DNA of 64,000 nt from an uncultured Bacteroidales bacterium (GTDB lineage Bacteria; Bacteroidota; Bacteroidia; Bacteroidales; F082), in NCBI GenBank assembly GCA_900318465.1, contig ONKQ01000003.1, forward strand, positions 1-64,000, read 5' to 3'. A program made the position numbers and the translations under genes. Below the pieces are notes generated by a model. The model was given only the letters and a program-made list of their open reading frames with translations, was not told the origin of the DNA and ran no database searches. Below, piece by piece: positions 49,697 to 59,734 of the stretch; position 1 is the stretch's first letter; each line of letters begins with the position of its first letter.

Positions 49697-51568
49697 TTAT
49701 CGTCCTAAAAATATGGCCAGCACATTGATGTCGGCTGGTGAAATTCCGCTGATTCTTGAGGCTTGCCCCAAGGTTTCAGGTTGGTATTTGTTCAGTTTCT
49801 CCCGCGATTCGTAGGACAAGGATTGGATGCTATGGAAGTCGAAATCTTTCGGCAATTTCACATTTTCCAAACGTCTTAACTTGTCGGCAAGCTCGTCTTC
49901 CTTTTGGATATAACTGTCGTATTTGATTTGGATTTCCGCCTCCTCAAGACATTCCCTTCCAAATCTGTCTTCGTTCTTATATTGCTCCAAAGTGGGCAAT
50001 GCATCTATCATTTCCGCCAAACTGATTTGTGGCCGCAGCAAAAGATAGGACATTTTCATTTTTTGCTCTATCCTCGTGCTTTCCTTTTGCTCCAAGAGGC
50101 CGTTGATTTGGTCGGGGTAGATATAATTCTCATTCAAAAAATTCTTGATTTCTTCGACTTTTTGACGCTTTTCCTGATACTTTTGGTAGCGATCTTCCTT
50201 GGCCAATCCTAATCGATAAGACATCTCTGTAAGCCGTGCATCAGCGTTATCTTGCCTCAACAAAATACGATGCTCTGCCCTACTCGTGAACATTCTGTAA
50301 GGTTCGTCCACACCTTTTGTGATGAGGTCGTCAATAAGCACGCCGATATAAGCCTCATACCTTGACAGCACCAAAGGCTTGTCATCGCGCAAGGCCAAAC
50401 TTGCATTGATGCCTGCCATCATGCCTTGACAAGCGGCTTCCTCATAGCCCGTCGTCCCGTTGATTTGTCCGGCGAAATAGAGGCCGTGCATGAGCCGTGT
50501 TTCCAAGGAATGGTGGAGTTGCTCAGGCGGGAAATAATCGTATTCGATGGCATAACCAGGGCGGAATATCTTGGCATTCTCGAAGCCGTCGATTTGCCTC
50601 AAAGCCTCATATTGGATGTAGTCAGGCAAGGAGGAACTGAAGCCGTTGAGGTAATATTCTTCCGTTGTCCAGCCTTCGGGTTCCACAAAAAGCTGGTGGC
50701 TGTCCTTGCCCGAAAAACGCTCGATTTTGTCCTCGATGCTGGGGCAATATCTCGGCCCCACACCTTGGATTCTGCCATTGAACATAGGTGAATACTTGAA
50801 GCCTTTTCGTAGCGTTTCGTGTACTTTCAATGAGGTGTGTGCAATCCAGCAACTCCTTTGCTTTTGGATTCTGAAGGGTTCAGTATAGGAAAATCCGACC
50901 ACTTCGTCATCGCCTTTTTGTTCGATGAGTTTGCTGAAATCGATGGTTCTGCCATCGATGCGGACGGGTGTTCCAGTCTTCAATCGTTTCACTTCAAAGC
51001 CAAGGTCTTTCAGTTGTTCGCTGATACCGTGACTGGCCACTTCGCCCATCCTTCCTCCCGAAAAATGCTGCTCGCCGATGTGTATCAAACCGTTCAGAAA
51101 CGTGCCATTGGTGAGGATGACGGCCTTGCTTTCGATGGTACCGCCCATCGCCGTAGTGACTCCTTTTATTTGGTCGCCAACGACCAATAAACCTGTCACC
51201 GTGTCTTGCCAGAAATCAACATTGGATGTTTTTTCCAATAGGCTTCTCCATTCTGCGGAGAACATCATCTTGTCGCTTTGGCAGCGCGGACTCCACATAG
51301 CGGGACCTTTCGACTTGTTGAGCATCCTGAATTGTATCATGGTGCGGTCGCTGACGATGCCTGAATAACCACCCATCGCATCAATTTCGCGCACGATTTG
51401 TCCTTTGGCGATGCCCCCCATAGCGGGATTGCACGACATGGAGGCCATCAGTCGCAAATCCATTGTAACCAACAAGACTTTGCTGCCCATATTGGCCGCC
51501 GCCGCTGCCGCTTCACATCCGGCGTGACCGGCTCCAACTACGATAATATCATACGGTTCAAAATACAT
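49697..51568 (-). CDS. mnmG: tRNA U34 carboxymethylaminomethyl-modifying enzyme, FAD subunit
   Basis: 623 residues, normal length. With MnmE it installs the cmnm5 group on wobble uridine. FAD loop YDIIVVGAGHAGCEAAAAAANMGS, then MSCNPAMGGIAKGQIVREIDAMGG, GTFLNGLIHIGEQHFSGGRMGE, GPRYCPSIEDKIERF, and INGTTGYEEAACQGMMAG. Located in the conserved DUF4175-ybeY-mnmG order seen in Bacteroidetes. Confidence 0.98.
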   Translation of the reverse strand: MYFEPYDIIVVGAGHAGCEAAAAAANMGSKVLLVTMDLRLMASMSCNPAMGGIAKGQIVREIDAMGGYSGIVSDRTMIQFRMLNKSKGPAMWSPRCQSDKMMFSAEWRSLLEKTSNVDFWQDTVTGLLVVGDQIKGVTTAMGGTIESKAVILTNGTFLNGLIHIGEQHFSGGRMGEVASHGISEQLKDLGFEVKRLKTGTPVRIDGRTIDFSKLIEQKGDDEVVGFSYTEPFRIQKQRSCWIAHTSLKVHETLRKGFKYSPMFNGRIQGVGPRYCPSIEDKIERFSGKDSHQLFVEPEGWTTEEYYLNGFSSSLPDYIQYEALRQIDGFENAKIFRPGYAIEYDYFPPEQLHHSLETRLMHGLYFAGQINGTTGYEEAACQGMMAGINASLALRDDKPLVLSRYEAYIGVLIDDLITKGVDEPYRMFTSRAEHRILLRQDNADARLTEMSYRLGLAKEDRYQKYQEKRQKVEEIKNFLNENYIYPDQINGLLEQKESTRIEQKMKMSYLLLRPQISLAEMIDALPTLEQYKNEDRFGRECLEEAEIQIKYDSYIQKEDELADKLRRLENVKLPKDFDFHSIQSLSYESREKLNKYQPETLGQASRISGISPADINVLAIFLGR

Positions 51569-51605
51569 CCTTTTGTCAGTGTTTCACGGGAAACATTCGT
51601 TTTAA

Positions 51606-52040
51606 CTAATTGATATTCTTTTTACTAAACATCATTCCTAACGCCTCTTCCTCTTTTTCACGCATCACTTTTTCTTCTTCATCGGTAAGGTCGTCGAAGC
51701 CGATAAGATGCAGCACGCCGTGGATGATGACACGGTGCAATTCACTTTCGTAACTGCGTCCAAATGTCGTTGCGTTCTCCCTGATGCGGTCGATGCTGAT
51801 GCAAAATTCGCTTGAAAGAACGGTCTCGCAATCGGTCAACGGGAAGGTCACGATGTCGGTGTAGAAGTCGTGGCCGAGGCGGTCGCGGTTGATTTCCAAC
51901 AGCCTTTCATCGCTGCAAAAATAGTAATACAACTCCCCTATCGTCTTGCCGTAACCTTGCGCCACGTCCTCAATCCACGCCTTGACGCGTTGCGGTTCGA
52001 TGGGAGGCATTTCCACATCCAATGTGCTGAATCTGATCAT
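51606..52040 (-). CDS. ybeY: rRNA maturation endoribonuclease
   Basis: 144 residues. Zn-dependent RNase involved in 16S rRNA 3' processing and ribosome quality control. YDTDIVTFPL-type segment (HDFYTDIVTFPLTD) and the metal site HGVLHLIGFDDLTDEEEKVM. The third His of the canonical HGxLHLxGxDH motif is Asp here (DD); Bacteroidetes members I know also lack that His, so this is probably lineage-typical. One bp after the DUF4175 stop. Confidence 0.92.
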   Translation of the reverse strand: MIRFSTLDVEMPPIEPQRVKAWIEDVAQGYGKTIGELYYYFCSDERLLEINRDRLGHDFYTDIVTFPLTDCETVLSSEFCISIDRIRENATTFGRSYESELHRVIIHGVLHLIGFDDLTDEEEKVMREKEEEALGMMFSKKNIN

Positions 52041-52041
52041 C

Positions 52042-55000
52042 TCAATGCGTGTTTTTCTTCAGGTAATATTCATTGATTTTGTCCTTGTAATAGGGCGCAT
52101 ATTCAATCGGGTTGGTGCGCAAAAACTCTTGGTTTTTCTTGAGCGTTTCCTTGTACAGAATCTCGTCGATTTGCCTTTCGAAATGCGATCCTTTGAACTC
52201 ATTCGACTTGCGTTTCTCCTCCTGTTCGCGCTTCTCTTGCGCCTTTTGCGACTCCAACATTCTCGATTCAATCCTTTGGCTGCGCTCAATCATCTGGCGG
52301 TTGATTTTCTTGTTCACCAACTCCTCCTCCAACTTCTCCATGTCCTTGATGATTTCGTTAAGGCCGTCATCGCCGATTTGCCCGTTTTCCTTCATGTCGT
52401 TGAGCATTTGCTGCATCCCTTGGCGAAGCATTTCCTGTTCGGCGGCCATCCGAGCAAACTCTTCGCTCATGGAGTTTTGTTGCTGCTGTCCTGCCTTCTC
52501 CATCTGCTGTTGCATCTGCTTGAGTTGTTCGCTCAACTGTTGTTGCAACTGCTGCATGTTTTTCATGCTTTGCTGGCCTTGACCGGGCTTCGGCATGGAA
52601 CACGACATGGGCATTCCCATAGCTTCCATACTGTTCTCCATGTTTTCCAACGATTCAGCCAACATGAGTGCCAGATTGTTCATCGACATCATCGCGGTTT
52701 GCTGATGGCGCACGGCTTGCGAAAGTTTCAGGTCGTTGAGGTATTTCATGGCGTTGGAAGTCTGATTTTCTATGGTATGCAACTCGTCGAAAACGAAGTT
52801 TTGAACGGCGGGCTGACGCATAGCCATACTGCGCAACGAATCGCGCACCATGTTGAAATTGTCGGCGATTTCCTTTTGGTGGACAATCTTTTGCGCCAAT
52901 GACGGGTCATCGGTGCGGAGGCCGCCAATCTCGGTCATCAAGTCTTCTTGTTGGTGCGAAGCGTGAACCACATTTTCGAGCAAAATACGCATCAAATGGG
53001 CGTCTTCGGCCATCTGTTGCATCCCTTCCATCTGCATCATTGACATCATGCTTTGGGCCATCTGCTGCATCTTTTGGCCAGCGTTTTGCTTCTTGTTTTG
53101 CGATTGTTGCTGCTCGCCCGACTGCTCCTGTTGCATGGCGTCGTCGAGGTCTTGGTTGATGCTTTCTTCCATTTCCTCGTCCTTTTCCATGTTGAAAGGC
53201 TGTTGCAAGTCCTTGTTTTTCTCCAAGAGTTGGTCGAGTTCGTCCATCATTTTGTCGAATTCCTCTTTGGCTTCTTCGGCGGATTTTTGGTCGCTCTCCT
53301 CCCCTTCTTTATTTTGATTTTCAGACTCTTGCTTCTGCAACTCCTCTCCTAACTTATCCAATTTGTTGGCCAAGTCGGTGAGGTCTTTTTCCATCTTCAG
53401 TTGCTCCAAAAGTGACAAATTACGGTCGAGCAATTCCTGCATCTTTTGGTTGTTCTTCTTGATGTCTTGCATGGTCTGTTGCATCTGCTCGCGCGGCATT
53501 TCCTCCAGGAGTTTGTCGATTTGCTCCATGAGTTTCTGCAACTCTTCAGGAATCACCTCGTCAAAGAGTTTGTTGATTTGTTCCTGTTTCTTTATGAGTT
53601 CTTCGTTGCCCAATTCGTGCTCTTTCATGAAATCGGACAGTTTTTCCTGCTCGTCCTGCAACTTGTTCCATTCATCCTGAATTTTTTGCTGCTTTTCCAA
53701 CAGGTCTTTCATCTTCTCTTTGTCCGACCAGTCCAAATCCTTTTTTTGGATGAGGTCTTGCAGCATCTTTTCAATCTCATCTTGCAGTTTCTGAGCCTCT
53801 TGCGACTTGTCCGAAAGCCGTTCCATGATGTCCTCAGAAGATTGGTCGGCAATGCTGTCCAAAGCGGCCTCGGAAGGCTTGTAATAGGTGAAAGTTTCTG
53901 AACGTTTCGACTTTGGCCCATGGAAGCCGTCGTTGTCCCACACCTCGAAATAAACCTCCATATTCTGCCCGGGCATGATGCCGAGGCTGTCCATGTTGAA
54001 CTGGTAGTAGAACGAAGTGCGGGTTTGCTTGAGGTCCAAAAGCACAGCCTTGACGATGTTTTTCTCAATCGGTTCCTTGACTTTGCAGTTGAAAGTCAAC
54101 TTTGTAAAGCCGTAATCATCGGTGACGAGGCCGGAGAAATAGACATCGGTGGAAAGATTTTCATCAAAGGATTCTACTCGGATGTCGGGATAGGCATCGG
54201 GAAGCACATCGACGGAGAAGGGTAGGGGTTCCAAAGTATTGTTCCAAGCATTTTCGACCTGTACCTCGAACTTGGTGGATTGCCCTGCAACGAATTGATA
54301 GTCAAAAATATCATCTTTGGCGGTCAAGTCAATGCTTACAGAATCGCGGGTCACGGAAATCTTTTCGGTGTCGCGGGTGATAAAACTAAAGATGAGGTTG
54401 GTGCCTTGTGGAACGATGATTCGGGTCTTGCCTTCAAGGGTTTCGTTGCTACGGTGTATATACGTCGGATAACGCACTTCGCAACGATAGGAGAGTAGGG
54501 TAGGGTTGGGGTGAACAATGATTTGGATGGGACGGCTGGTGTATTCGCCTCCAACCACATTGAAAGTCAGGTCGTTGTAAAGGTTTTTGAAGGTGTAACT
54601 GAAATCGTTGACCGAGGCCTTGTTCATCAGTTGTTGGCCCAAATCGCTTTTCACATAAAAAGCATCGGGGATTCGTCCACCCGTAACGTGGATGTTGAAC
54701 TTCACCTCTTGGCCTTGTGTGGTTTCGATTTTATCTTGCTCGATTTCAACCTGATAGGGGAGGGGCTTCTCAAATTGCTGCTCATAGTTGACGATGCGCT
54801 GAGTGGGTTGCACGGCAAAAGAAGGCAAAAACACCATCAGCAGTATTAATAATAGGAGCAGCCCAAAAAAGATGCCCAAATACTTTAGATTTCCGCGCAA
54901 GTCGACGGCATCGGAGAAGCGGATAGGGGAGAGGCGCGCGCTGCGTTGCTCGATGGTGGCAGCCAATAGGGCATTGTCGGCGTTTCCGTCCATTTGGTTG

Positions 55001-55344
55001 CTCAACTGAATGGTATTCAATAGTTTGTCCTTGATTTCAGGGAAAAACCTACCGATGAGTACAGAGGCTTGTTCTACCGTCATCTTCTTTCGGAAACGGA
55101 TGAGATTGACGAGCGGGATGAGGAAATGATACACCAAAACAAAGCCGCTGCCCGCCAACAAAAACAGGAAAAGCACAAATCGTCCTTTGGGCGGAAACCA
55201 CGAGAAGTATTCCAGCCCGTTGATGAGCAGGTAGAAGACAATCCACAGCACGGCACCCACCAACACGCCTTGTATCAAGCGGTTAAGGTAATACTTTCGC
55301 GTGAAAGCCTCAATTTTTTCAATCAGTCCCTTTGGTGCAGACAT
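52042..55344 (-). CDS. DUF4175 family membrane-anchored coiled-coil protein
   Basis: 1100 residues. Two N-terminal helices (GVLVGAVLWIVFYLLING, FVLFLFLLAGSGFVLVYHF) and a third near 155-175 (YLGIFFGLLLLLILLMVFL). The middle (about 180-480) is beta-rich with Ig-like segments and probably periplasmic. The C-terminal half is a long Gln/Glu/Lys/Met-rich coiled coil (about 490-780 and 850-1060). Matches the DUF4175 family found beside ybeY and mnmG throughout Bacteroidetes; function not established. Many CAG/CAA codons make the DNA locally repetitive. Confidence 0.88.
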   Translation of the reverse strand: MSAPKGLIEKIEAFTRKYYLNRLIQGVLVGAVLWIVFYLLINGLEYFSWFPPKGRFVLFLFLLAGSGFVLVYHFLIPLVNLIRFRKKMTVEQASVLIGRFFPEIKDKLLNTIQLSNQMDGNADNALLAATIEQRSARLSPIRFSDAVDLRGNLKYLGIFFGLLLLLILLMVFLPSFAVQPTQRIVNYEQQFEKPLPYQVEIEQDKIETTQGQEVKFNIHVTGGRIPDAFYVKSDLGQQLMNKASVNDFSYTFKNLYNDLTFNVVGGEYTSRPIQIIVHPNPTLLSYRCEVRYPTYIHRSNETLEGKTRIIVPQGTNLIFSFITRDTEKISVTRDSVSIDLTAKDDIFDYQFVAGQSTKFEVQVENAWNNTLEPLPFSVDVLPDAYPDIRVESFDENLSTDVYFSGLVTDDYGFTKLTFNCKVKEPIEKNIVKAVLLDLKQTRTSFYYQFNMDSLGIMPGQNMEVYFEVWDNDGFHGPKSKRSETFTYYKPSEAALDSIADQSSEDIMERLSDKSQEAQKLQDEIEKMLQDLIQKKDLDWSDKEKMKDLLEKQQKIQDEWNKLQDEQEKLSDFMKEHELGNEELIKKQEQINKLFDEVIPEELQKLMEQIDKLLEEMPREQMQQTMQDIKKNNQKMQELLDRNLSLLEQLKMEKDLTDLANKLDKLGEELQKQESENQNKEGEESDQKSAEEAKEEFDKMMDELDQLLEKNKDLQQPFNMEKDEEMEESINQDLDDAMQQEQSGEQQQSQNKKQNAGQKMQQMAQSMMSMMQMEGMQQMAEDAHLMRILLENVVHASHQQEDLMTEIGGLRTDDPSLAQKIVHQKEIADNFNMVRDSLRSMAMRQPAVQNFVFDELHTIENQTSNAMKYLNDLKLSQAVRHQQTAMMSMNNLALMLAESLENMENSMEAMGMPMSCSMPKPGQGQQSMKNMQQLQQQLSEQLKQMQQQMEKAGQQQQNSMSEEFARMAAEQEMLRQGMQQMLNDMKENGQIGDDGLNEIIKDMEKLEEELVNKKINRQMIERSQRIESRMLESQKAQEKREQEEKRKSNEFKGSHFERQIDEILYKETLKKNQEFLRTNPIEYAPYYKDKINEYYLKKNTH

Positions 55345-55431
55345 ATCCTAATTTAAATAACCTGCAAAAATAGGCAATTTTTGCAAATGAAGGGCGATTT
55401 ATTGCCGTCGAAACAGCAGAATATAAAACAA

Positions 55432-55482
55432 AGAATGCGGAATAGAAACAAAGCCTAGTCGCTTTGCGCTATTCCGCATTCT
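55432..55482. repeat. Palindromic repeat, GAATGCGGAAT family
   Basis: Perfect 14-bp inverted repeats AGAATGCGGAATAG (55432-55445) and CTATTCCGCATTCT (55469-55482) with a 23-nt loop, followed by more ATTCTGAATTCTGCATTC sequence up to the argF stop. Same family as the insertion in manC. Confidence 0.85.
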
Positions 55483-55506
55483 ACATTCTGAATTCTGCAT
55501 TCAGAA

Positions 55507-56508
55507 TCAGTCGCCCAACGTGGCCACCATGACGGCCTTGATGGTGTGCATACGGTTCTCGGCCTCGTCGAAGACGATGCTGTTCGTGCTCTCGAACACG
55601 TCTTCAGTGACCTCGATGCCGTTCAAGCCGAATTGCTTGTTGACGTCGCGGCCCACTTGGGTCTCAAGGTTGTGGTAAGCCGGCAGGCAGTGCATGAACT
55701 TGCAGTTCGGGTTGCCGGTCATTTCCATCATTTCCTTGTTGACCTGATAAGGCATGAGCAGGTCGATGCGTTGTTTCCAGACCTCGGCGGGTTCGCCCAT
55801 CGATACCCAAACGTCGGTGTAGAGGAAGTCGCAGCCCTTGACACCCTTCTTCACGTCGTCAGTCACGGTCACCTTGGCGCCCGTTTCCTTGGCGATGGCC
55901 TTGCAGGTGTCGATGAGTTCCTTGTTGGGTTGCAGTTCCTTAGGAGCCACGATGCGGACATCCATGCCCATCTTTGCGCCACCCACCATCAGTGAGTTAC
56001 CCATGTTGAAACGGGCGTCGCCGCAGTAGGCGAAGGTCACTTGGTTGAGGGGTTTGTCGGTGTGTTCCATCATGGTGAGGAAGTCGGCGAGGATTTGGGT
56101 GGGGTGGAACTCGTTGGTGAGGCCGTTCCATACCGGCACGCCGGCGTATTTGGCCAGTTCTTCAACGATGTCCTGACCGAAGCCACGGTACTCGATGCCG
56201 TCGAACATGCGACCCAACACGCGGGCGGTGTCTCTCATCGATTCCTTGATGCCGATTTGTGAGCCAGAGGGGCCGAGATAGGTGACGTGAGCACCTTGGT
56301 CCTTGGCGGCGACTTCAAAAGCGCAACGGGTGCGGGTTGAGGTCTTTTCGAAGATCAGGGCAATGTTCTTGCCCGTCAAACGAGGTTGTTCAGTGCCTGC
56401 ATACTTGGCGGCCTTCAGGTCGGCAGCGAGTTTCAGGAAAAAGCGGATTTCTTCCGGAGTGAAGTCCAACAACTTCAGGAAGTTTCTGTTTCTGAGGTTA
56501 AAAGCCAT
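55507..56508 (-). CDS. argF: Ornithine carbamoyltransferase
   Basis: 333 residues. Carbamoyl phosphate motif [18 protein letters not shown] in [18 protein letters not shown], ornithine-side loop region and HCLPAYHN with the catalytic Cys, then EVTEDVFES. All agree with the anabolic E. coli-type OTCase. Bacteroides species use an N-succinylornithine-specific relative, so the substrate deserves a check, but the motifs read as the standard enzyme. No other arg genes are in the window. Confidence 0.93.
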   Translation of the reverse strand: MAFNLRNRNFLKLLDFTPEEIRFFLKLAADLKAAKYAGTEQPRLTGKNIALIFEKTSTRTRCAFEVAAKDQGAHVTYLGPSGSQIGIKESMRDTARVLGRMFDGIEYRGFGQDIVEELAKYAGVPVWNGLTNEFHPTQILADFLTMMEHTDKPLNQVTFAYCGDARFNMGNSLMVGGAKMGMDVRIVAPKELQPNKELIDTCKAIAKETGAKVTVTDDVKKGVKGCDFLYTDVWVSMGEPAEVWKQRIDLLMPYQVNKEMMEMTGNPNCKFMHCLPAYHNLETQVGRDVNKQFGLNGIEVTEDVFESTNSIVFDEAENRMHTIKAVMVATLGD

Positions 56509-56569
56509 TACTATTTAATTTAATGATTTAAAGATTTAAAATTTCAAGATTCTTTTGTCGCTTCGTGTC

Positions 56570-56589
56570 ATTGCGAGGAACGAAGCAAT
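56570..56589. repeat. REP-like palindrome ATTGCGAGG..GAAGCAAT
   Basis: ATTGCGAGGAACGAAGCAAT within TGTCATTGCGAGGAACGAAG. This motif is a widespread bacterial intergenic repeat. It lies in the 116-bp gap between argF and the next gene, beside an AT-rich GATTTAAAGATTT stretch. Confidence 0.65.
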
Positions 56590-56624
56590 CCAGATTCAAA
56601 TTCGCTGCAAAATTACTCATTTTC

Positions 56625-57380
56625 TTATCTCATCCAACCTTCAACGCGATAAATCTTTTCCAATAGCTTGGTTTCTTCGCCTGTACTCGCATTTTTGTGC
56701 CAAACTTCGATGCGAGCGGCATAGTAATCTTCCCAATCTCCTTCATAAATCGTAAAGCCTTTCTTATACACAAGTTGGCGGAATGTATGCGTTGTATCAA
56801 TTTTAACATTGCTTCTTTCAGCAATCTCATATTCTGACAAACGAACATTCTTGCTCACCTCATAACAACGAAGAAATATCTCGCCTTGTGGCAATGGGCC
56901 ATAATAGAAGCTATATTTGTACATACCACCTTGGAAATCATTCCAGATTTGAAGATAAGTATCTGGATTTAGGCTATCTATCTCGGCAACATCTGGTGTA
57001 TTATCGGAAAAGTCGAATGCGTCCTTATCACCGTTTTCATTGGTATAACCCAAAGGTAGATTGTATACCATTCCTTCGGATATCTTATGTATTCTGCCAA
57101 AACCATCAGGTGGGCTCAATGAAACCATTGCAAGAAGAAATCCAAAAAGAAGTACTATTAAACAAGAAAACGATAATGAGGTAAGAAATTTCCTCCATTG
57201 TTTGTTGATGAGCAAGAAAACCCACGAAACGATAAGACCAATGAATGTCAGTGCTAACAACACACAAACAATGTCTTCAAAAACCGTAGGCATTGTAGAA
57301 AACAATAACGTTAATTTAAACATTAAAGCAGCCAATGATATGGGAAACGCCCACCAGTATTTCAAAAACCAATGTTTCAT
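56625..57380 (-). CDS. Membrane protein of unknown function
   Basis: 251 residues. Three membrane helices in the first 110 residues (WWAFPISLAALMFKLTLLF, VCVLLALTFIGLIVSWVFLL, FSCLIVLLFGFLLAMVSL), then a soluble domain of about 140 residues, probably extracytoplasmic, with YKYSFYYGPLPQGEIFLRCYEVS and ARIEVWHKNASTGEETKLLEKIY. The soluble part has the look of a beta-sandwich. I do not recognise a family. Encoded 25 bp downstream of creD on the same strand, so it may be the last gene of that cluster. Confidence 0.7.
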   Translation of the reverse strand: MKHWFLKYWWAFPISLAALMFKLTLLFSTMPTVFEDIVCVLLALTFIGLIVSWVFLLINKQWRKFLTSLSFSCLIVLLFGFLLAMVSLSPPDGFGRIHKISEGMVYNLPLGYTNENGDKDAFDFSDNTPDVAEIDSLNPDTYLQIWNDFQGGMYKYSFYYGPLPQGEIFLRCYEVSKNVRLSEYEIAERSNVKIDTTHTFRQLVYKKGFTIYEGDWEDYYAARIEVWHKNASTGEETKLLEKIYRVEGWMR

Positions 57381-57405
57381 AATGTGATTGTGTTTATGTT
57401 AATTG

Positions 57406-58740
57406 TCAATCTTTTTTCTTGTACCAATCAATTTTTTGTGTCGCAAACATGGCAATTCCCAGAATTATGAAGAGGCCGACACTTCCCACCAGCAGGGCAT
57501 AGCTCTCCAATTGCAGCAAAACATAGACAAACGCATAGAGCACAGCCAATAAAGCACCGATACCCAAAGCCGTTTTCTTGTCTTTCGTCACCGAAGCCAT
57601 AAACACGACAATCAAACCAATGGTCATCACGCTGGCGATGAGATAGGAAAGCCCGAAATTGATATGCTCGGAGAACGACAGCAAAAGGGTGTAGAAAATG
57701 ATGAGCGCGATACCTATGAGGAGATACTGCACAGGATGGATGGGTGTGGCTTTGCGCATTTCCACAAAAAACACCGCCGCAATGGTGAGCAGGATGATGA
57801 GGAAGGCATACTTGATGGCGCGGTCGGTCTGTTGGTATTGCTCCACAGGGACTTTCAAATTGACACCAAATGTTGAGGACGAAAGTTGTCGGTGGTTATC
57901 GCTGTTGCGTGAAAAAAACTGCGGGTAGTCGCGGTTGATGGCTAACACTTTCCATGAGGCTTGAAAGCCATTGTCGTTCACTTGTCGTTCATCGGGTAAG
58001 TAATAGCCATTGAAACTCGGTGTAGTGCAGTCGGAGTTCAAGTTGACAACTGTGGTTTGCCCTAAGGGTGCAAACATCAGATTGCCAGAACCTTTGAATG
58101 GAATGGTTACGGCAAAGTCGAGGGTTTTGCCATCCAAGAGACAGGATAAGTCAATGGGGCAAGAGAGGCCGTTCCAATACTCTCCACAGGCTTCCATATC
58201 ATATTTTTTCCCGTCCAAGTTGAATGTCACATTATCGCGCAACCCTCTTAAATTCGTGATGTCAACAACGACGCGAGCATCCTCGAAATGCCAGGTTTTA
58301 TTGTGCTGGTTCTTGTCGAAATCTTTGGGCAACTTGAATTGTCCCGTAAGGTCAAGTTCGGTTTCATAGGTTGTGAAATCGTAGATGCCCCGTTTCAATG
58401 CCTTGGTTCTTACATCGCCTTTCACTTCCAATGTCTCGGGCAGCAAAATCATCGCGTGGCGTTCAGTGGAGGTATTCCAAGAGTAGGTTACCTCAATGAA
58501 AGGTCCAGTCAGTGTTTGGCTACCGCCCCATTTCTCAAACACTTCATTTTCAGCACTTCTCTCGGTGCCTTGCCTTTCTGAAACCAAGTTCTGAATCAAG
58601 GCTTGAGGGATGAGAAACGCAACGCACATCCCCGCGATGAGTAGGAGTTTCAGTCCCGGACGGGCTTTTTTCGCAAATTGACGGTTTTCGTTTTCCACAG
58701 GCAGGTTTCCCTTGTCTTCCATGTTTCTTTCTGTTGTCAT
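57406..58740 (-). CDS. creD: Inner membrane protein CreD
   Basis: 444 residues. N-terminal helix LLLIAGMCVAFLIPQALIQNLVSER followed by the family hallmark W-G...QTLTGPFIEVTY and a large periplasmic domain (RHAMILLPETLEVKGDV, FAVTIPFKGSGNLMFAPLG). The C-terminus has five or six helices with YLLIGIALIIFYTLLLSFSEH. CreD contributes to envelope integrity and, in gammaproteobacteria, to the CreBC response. Here it is linked to a HTH regulator and a membrane protein, and its promoter carries an operator-like motif shared with the regulator's operon. Confidence 0.92.
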   Translation of the reverse strand: MTTERNMEDKGNLPVENENRQFAKKARPGLKLLLIAGMCVAFLIPQALIQNLVSERQGTERSAENEVFEKWGGSQTLTGPFIEVTYSWNTSTERHAMILLPETLEVKGDVRTKALKRGIYDFTTYETELDLTGQFKLPKDFDKNQHNKTWHFEDARVVVDITNLRGLRDNVTFNLDGKKYDMEACGEYWNGLSCPIDLSCLLDGKTLDFAVTIPFKGSGNLMFAPLGQTTVVNLNSDCTTPSFNGYYLPDERQVNDNGFQASWKVLAINRDYPQFFSRNSDNHRQLSSSTFGVNLKVPVEQYQQTDRAIKYAFLIILLTIAAVFFVEMRKATPIHPVQYLLIGIALIIFYTLLLSFSEHINFGLSYLIASVMTIGLIVVFMASVTKDKKTALGIGALLAVLYAFVYVLLQLESYALLVGSVGLFIILGIAMFATQKIDWYKKKD

Positions 58741-58774
58741 GATGTTTAGTTTTTAATGGTTGTTTATGATAATG

Positions 58775-58798
58775 AAAGTACTTTGAATTTCAAAGCTA
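58775..58798 (-). promoter_or_regulatory. creD promoter with palindromic operator
   Basis: AAAGTACTTTGAATTTCAAAG (58775-58795, plus-strand sense). The -7 element TAGCTTTG (58791-58798 on the minus strand) overlaps the CAAAG half. The same arrangement occurs at 59735-59755. Confidence 0.7.
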
Positions 58799-58821
58799 AA
58801 AAGTCAAAAAAAAGATTCGTC

Positions 58822-59121
58822 TCATTGTTGGGTGTTTATGAATGACGCAAGGGCTTGGATATGAGCGGAGAAGGCAGCACGACCCAAATCGGTGATGGAA
58901 TAGCTCGTGTTGGGTTTTCGGCCGATGAATCGTTTTTCACAACGGATGTAGCCCAAATCTTCAAGGCTACGGGCGTGGCTGGCAAGGTTGCCGTCGGTGA
59001 GTTCGAGCAGCGACTTCATCGTGGTGAAATCCACCGACTCGTTGGCCATCAGCACCGACATGATGCCGAGCCTGATCTTGCTCTCGAAAGCCTTGTTCAA
59101 ACCGTCCAAATTGGCAATCAT
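58822..59121 (-). CDS. Winged-helix transcriptional regulator
   Basis: 99 residues, MarR/ArsR-like compact winged helix (HTH_34 type): LNKAFESKIRLGIMSVLMAN, SVDFTTMKSLLELTDGNLASHARSLEDLGYI for the recognition helix, and the wing CEKRFIGRKPNTSYSITDLG. No ligand domain. It follows a membrane protein gene by 3 bp and precedes creD; regulators of this type are linked to creD in other Bacteroidetes. Likely binds the CTTTGnnnnnCAAAG motif in front of both units. Confidence 0.85.
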   Translation of the reverse strand: MIANLDGLNKAFESKIRLGIMSVLMANESVDFTTMKSLLELTDGNLASHARSLEDLGYIRCEKRFIGRKPNTSYSITDLGRAAFSAHIQALASFINTQQ

Positions 59122-59124
59122 GGC

Positions 59125-59727
59125 TCATTTTCTCCTTCCATATTTCAGCATGAAAATGATTCCGAAAACGATATGAAACACGCCGAAACCGAGGAACCAA
59201 GTCAGCACGGCATAGTCGACCAAGAAACAGTCGATGAGGCCCAAAGCTAATTCGGCGTAACCCAAGTAGCGTAATTCCGAATAGCTGAAATGACTGCTGT
59301 TGATGAGTGCCAAGCCATAGAAAATCAGTGTGATAGAAGAGACAAGGCCATAGTGCTGTTGCGAGAGCAGGGCCATGCAGAGCAAGCCGCCGGCAGCCAT
59401 CGGGATGAAGAAATTGAGCAGCAACCGGCGCATGGTTGTATCGAAGGTGAAGCGAAGTTTGAAGTGCCTGGCCTTTAGGTAAGACATGACAAACACAGTC
59501 GCAAAGGCTACAACCAACAAGACAATGGCGATAATAACGGTAGTGCGCCATTTGGCTGGTGTGTTGATGTGGTAATCACCCATGCAGAAATAGATGTAGG
59601 CCGAAACCAACGAGGCCAAAATGCCCACGATGACGATAGACAACCCACTGATTGCCTTGAACTTGGATGAACGCTCCATCATTTCCTTGATGTCGTTCAG
59701 TGTATTGAGAACTTCCTTGTTTTCCAT
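59125..59727 (-). CDS. Membrane protein co-encoded with the regulator
   Basis: 200 residues. About five helices (FKAISGLSIVIVGILASLVSAYIYF, VIIAIVLLVVAFATVFVMSYL, LLLNFFIPMAAGGLLCMALL, VSSITLIFYGLALINSS, AVLTWFLGFGVFHIVFGIIF) after a short cytoplasmic helix. Three bp upstream of the regulator gene, so co-transcribed. Possibly a sensor or partner that controls the regulator; no function established. Confidence 0.75.
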   Translation of the reverse strand: MENKEVLNTLNDIKEMMERSSKFKAISGLSIVIVGILASLVSAYIYFCMGDYHINTPAKWRTTVIIAIVLLVVAFATVFVMSYLKARHFKLRFTFDTTMRRLLLNFFIPMAAGGLLCMALLSQQHYGLVSSITLIFYGLALINSSHFSYSELRYLGYAELALGLIDCFLVDYAVLTWFLGFGVFHIVFGIIFMLKYGRRK

Positions 59728-59734
59728 AGTTGTT

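Noticed and set aside
52112..53680. Several plus-strand frames rich in Leu/Ser/Phe opposite the DUF4175 gene
   Set aside because: Antisense of Gln/Glu/Lys coiled-coil codons gives Leu/Phe/Ser-rich frames that mimic membrane proteins; no supporting signals.
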